Assembly (NCBI GenBank): GCA_905397405.1 | Contig: CAJPVJ010000738.1 | Span: 1 to 20,911 of the forward strand | DNA length: 20,911 nucleotides | From: Oppiella nova | Lineage: Eukaryota > Arthropoda > Arachnida > Sarcoptiformes > Oppiidae | Direction of reading: 5' to 3' | Shown here: piece by piece, positions 20,834 to 20,911 of the stretch | How the letters are laid out: each line of letters opens with the position of its first letter | How positions within the stretch are numbered: the stretch's first letter is position 1 | Translations under genes and position numbers: made by a program | Notes under the pieces: model-generated | Told to the model about the DNA's origin: nothing | What the model saw: the letters and a program-made list of their open reading frames with translations, nothing else | Databases searched by the model: none

Positions 20834-20911
20834 ACACACACACACCAATCATTTTGTATTATACAAATGTAACTCAAATGAACTTACTTGTATGCGAGCA
20901 ATACCAGTTGT
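18138..20911 (-). CDS. LDLR/LRP-like membrane protein: two YWTD propellers with EGF modules, TM helix, short tail (5'-partial)
   Basis: Minus-strand exons in order: 20911-20888 (end of exon 1), about 20749-20612, 20569-20197, 19595-19136, 19065-18490 and 18380-18138. Propeller one includes NVAIDWIHNLIYYF, RKCNQDGSEPKIL, CLAIDFQSKSIVWID and GSVFWSSPKEKSIF. It is followed by an EGF module (CLNSTCDHLCLPKGNQSYRCLC). Propeller two has NGLAYDWIHNLVYI, CSKLDGSDIQVLNN, TIALDTNAQLVYWID and MDFYGNHTYWSTG, then a second EGF module (CHRNNGCSQLCLP, CACGKNRILC). The last exon encodes an Asn/Thr-rich stalk with a heptad-like stretch (LATKLDNLIQELQHMFEKQ), a TM helix (WFIITITVIILINIIVFAYLY) and a five-residue tail, RKFLT. 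No LDLa repeats and no NPxY signal are present. One base appears missing near the GGG at about 18782. The exon near 20749 has no AG acceptor before it. Confidence 0.82.
19596..20196. other. Largest intron of the LDLR-like gene
   Basis: About 600 bp GT-AG intron between the exon ending propeller one and the exon carrying the first EGF module, AT-rich except for the GC-richer stretch at 19930-19995 described separately. Confidence 0.6.
19930..19995 (+). CDS. Possible signal-peptide first exon on the + strand (tentative)
   Basis: An ATG begins a 22-codon hydrophobic stretch (MPILALVVCLNLINWLLFYR, then AP) that ends exactly at a strong GTATGT donor at 19996. Base composition is clearly richer in G+C than the flanking intron, like the coding exons in this window. 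This is the pattern of a signal-peptide first exon of the other genes here, but no matching second exon is visible downstream on the + strand before the window ends. It lies in an intron of the minus-strand LDLR-like gene. It may be the start of a nested gene, a misplaced exon or a chance ORF. Confidence 0.3.
20794..20846 (-). repeat. GT/GA compound microsatellite, long copy
   Basis: On the minus strand GG(TG)5-6 TTAG followed by about 19 AG units, the longer version of the tract at 17510-17542. It lies in the first intron of the LDLR-like gene, immediately before the exon that lacks a splice acceptor. Confidence 0.9.
20815..20911 (-). repeat. Right arm of the 97-bp inverted repeat (cut by window edge)
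   Basis: Reverse complement of 17446-17542 without a mismatch. Contains the last codons of the LDLR-like first exon (TTGIARIQ), its donor site and the microsatellite. The spacer between arms is 3,272 bp and holds the rest of the gene. Confidence 0.95.

Noticed and set aside
1-20911. Transposons, viral fossils, tRNA, rRNA or CRISPR arrays
   Set aside because: I looked for transposase or reverse-transcriptase motifs, terminal repeats, RNA-gene signatures and regularly spaced repeats and saw none; the only inverted repeat is the LDLR-like gene duplication.

Overview
The window looks like AT-rich nuclear DNA of an arthropod. Genes are split by many short GT-AG introns (about 43 to 600 bp), intergenic DNA is very AT-rich, and the gene set is metazoan: a GH9 cellulase, a phosphoinositide phospholipase C, choline/ethanolamine kinases, a double inhibitor-cystine-knot secreted peptide and an LDL-receptor-type YWTD/EGF membrane protein. 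My best guess is a soil mite (oribatid-like); that rests on gene content and style, not on a species-specific marker. I see no transposon, retroviral element, tRNA, rRNA or CRISPR.

Layout. (1) 1-2239 (+): 3' ten exons of a secreted GH9 endoglucanase with an N-terminal CBM2-like domain; its last 128 bp of coding sequence and 3'UTR are tandemly duplicated just after the stop. (2) 3935-4457 (-): a two-exon secreted peptide with two knottin domains. (3) 5254-8304 (+): a 12-exon delta-type phospholipase C with EF-hands, X, Y and C2 domains, but apparently no PH domain. A single N flanked by an exact 68-bp duplication inside the X domain looks like an unmerged assembly overlap. (4) 8575-15495 (+): a head-to-tail array of four choline/ethanolamine-kinase-like genes. 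The first copy lacks its 5' end; the other three are complete four-exon genes with the same exon boundaries, and the last two are very similar. (5) 15899-16325 (+): a small secreted six-cysteine protein. (6) 17156-20911: an LDLR-like gene in a rearranged state. Its signal-peptide exon lies on the + strand (17156-17469), while the rest (two YWTD propellers with EGF modules, a stalk, one TM helix and a very short tail) lies on the - strand (20911 to 18138). The two parts are joined by a 97-bp perfect inverted repeat whose inner ends fall in a GA/GT microsatellite. Two one-base frame breaks and a missing splice acceptor in the same locus point to misassembly or a recent inverted duplication.

The genes do not form one pathway. 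The cellulase suggests plant or detritus feeding. PLC (PIP2 hydrolysis) and the choline/ethanolamine kinases (first step of the Kennedy pathway) both touch phospholipid metabolism, but their adjacency is probably not functional. The most biological interest lies in the kinase expansion with its shared non-canonical motif residues, the PH-less PLC, the double-knottin peptide, and the unusual short LRP-like receptor whose structure should be confirmed with independent reads.
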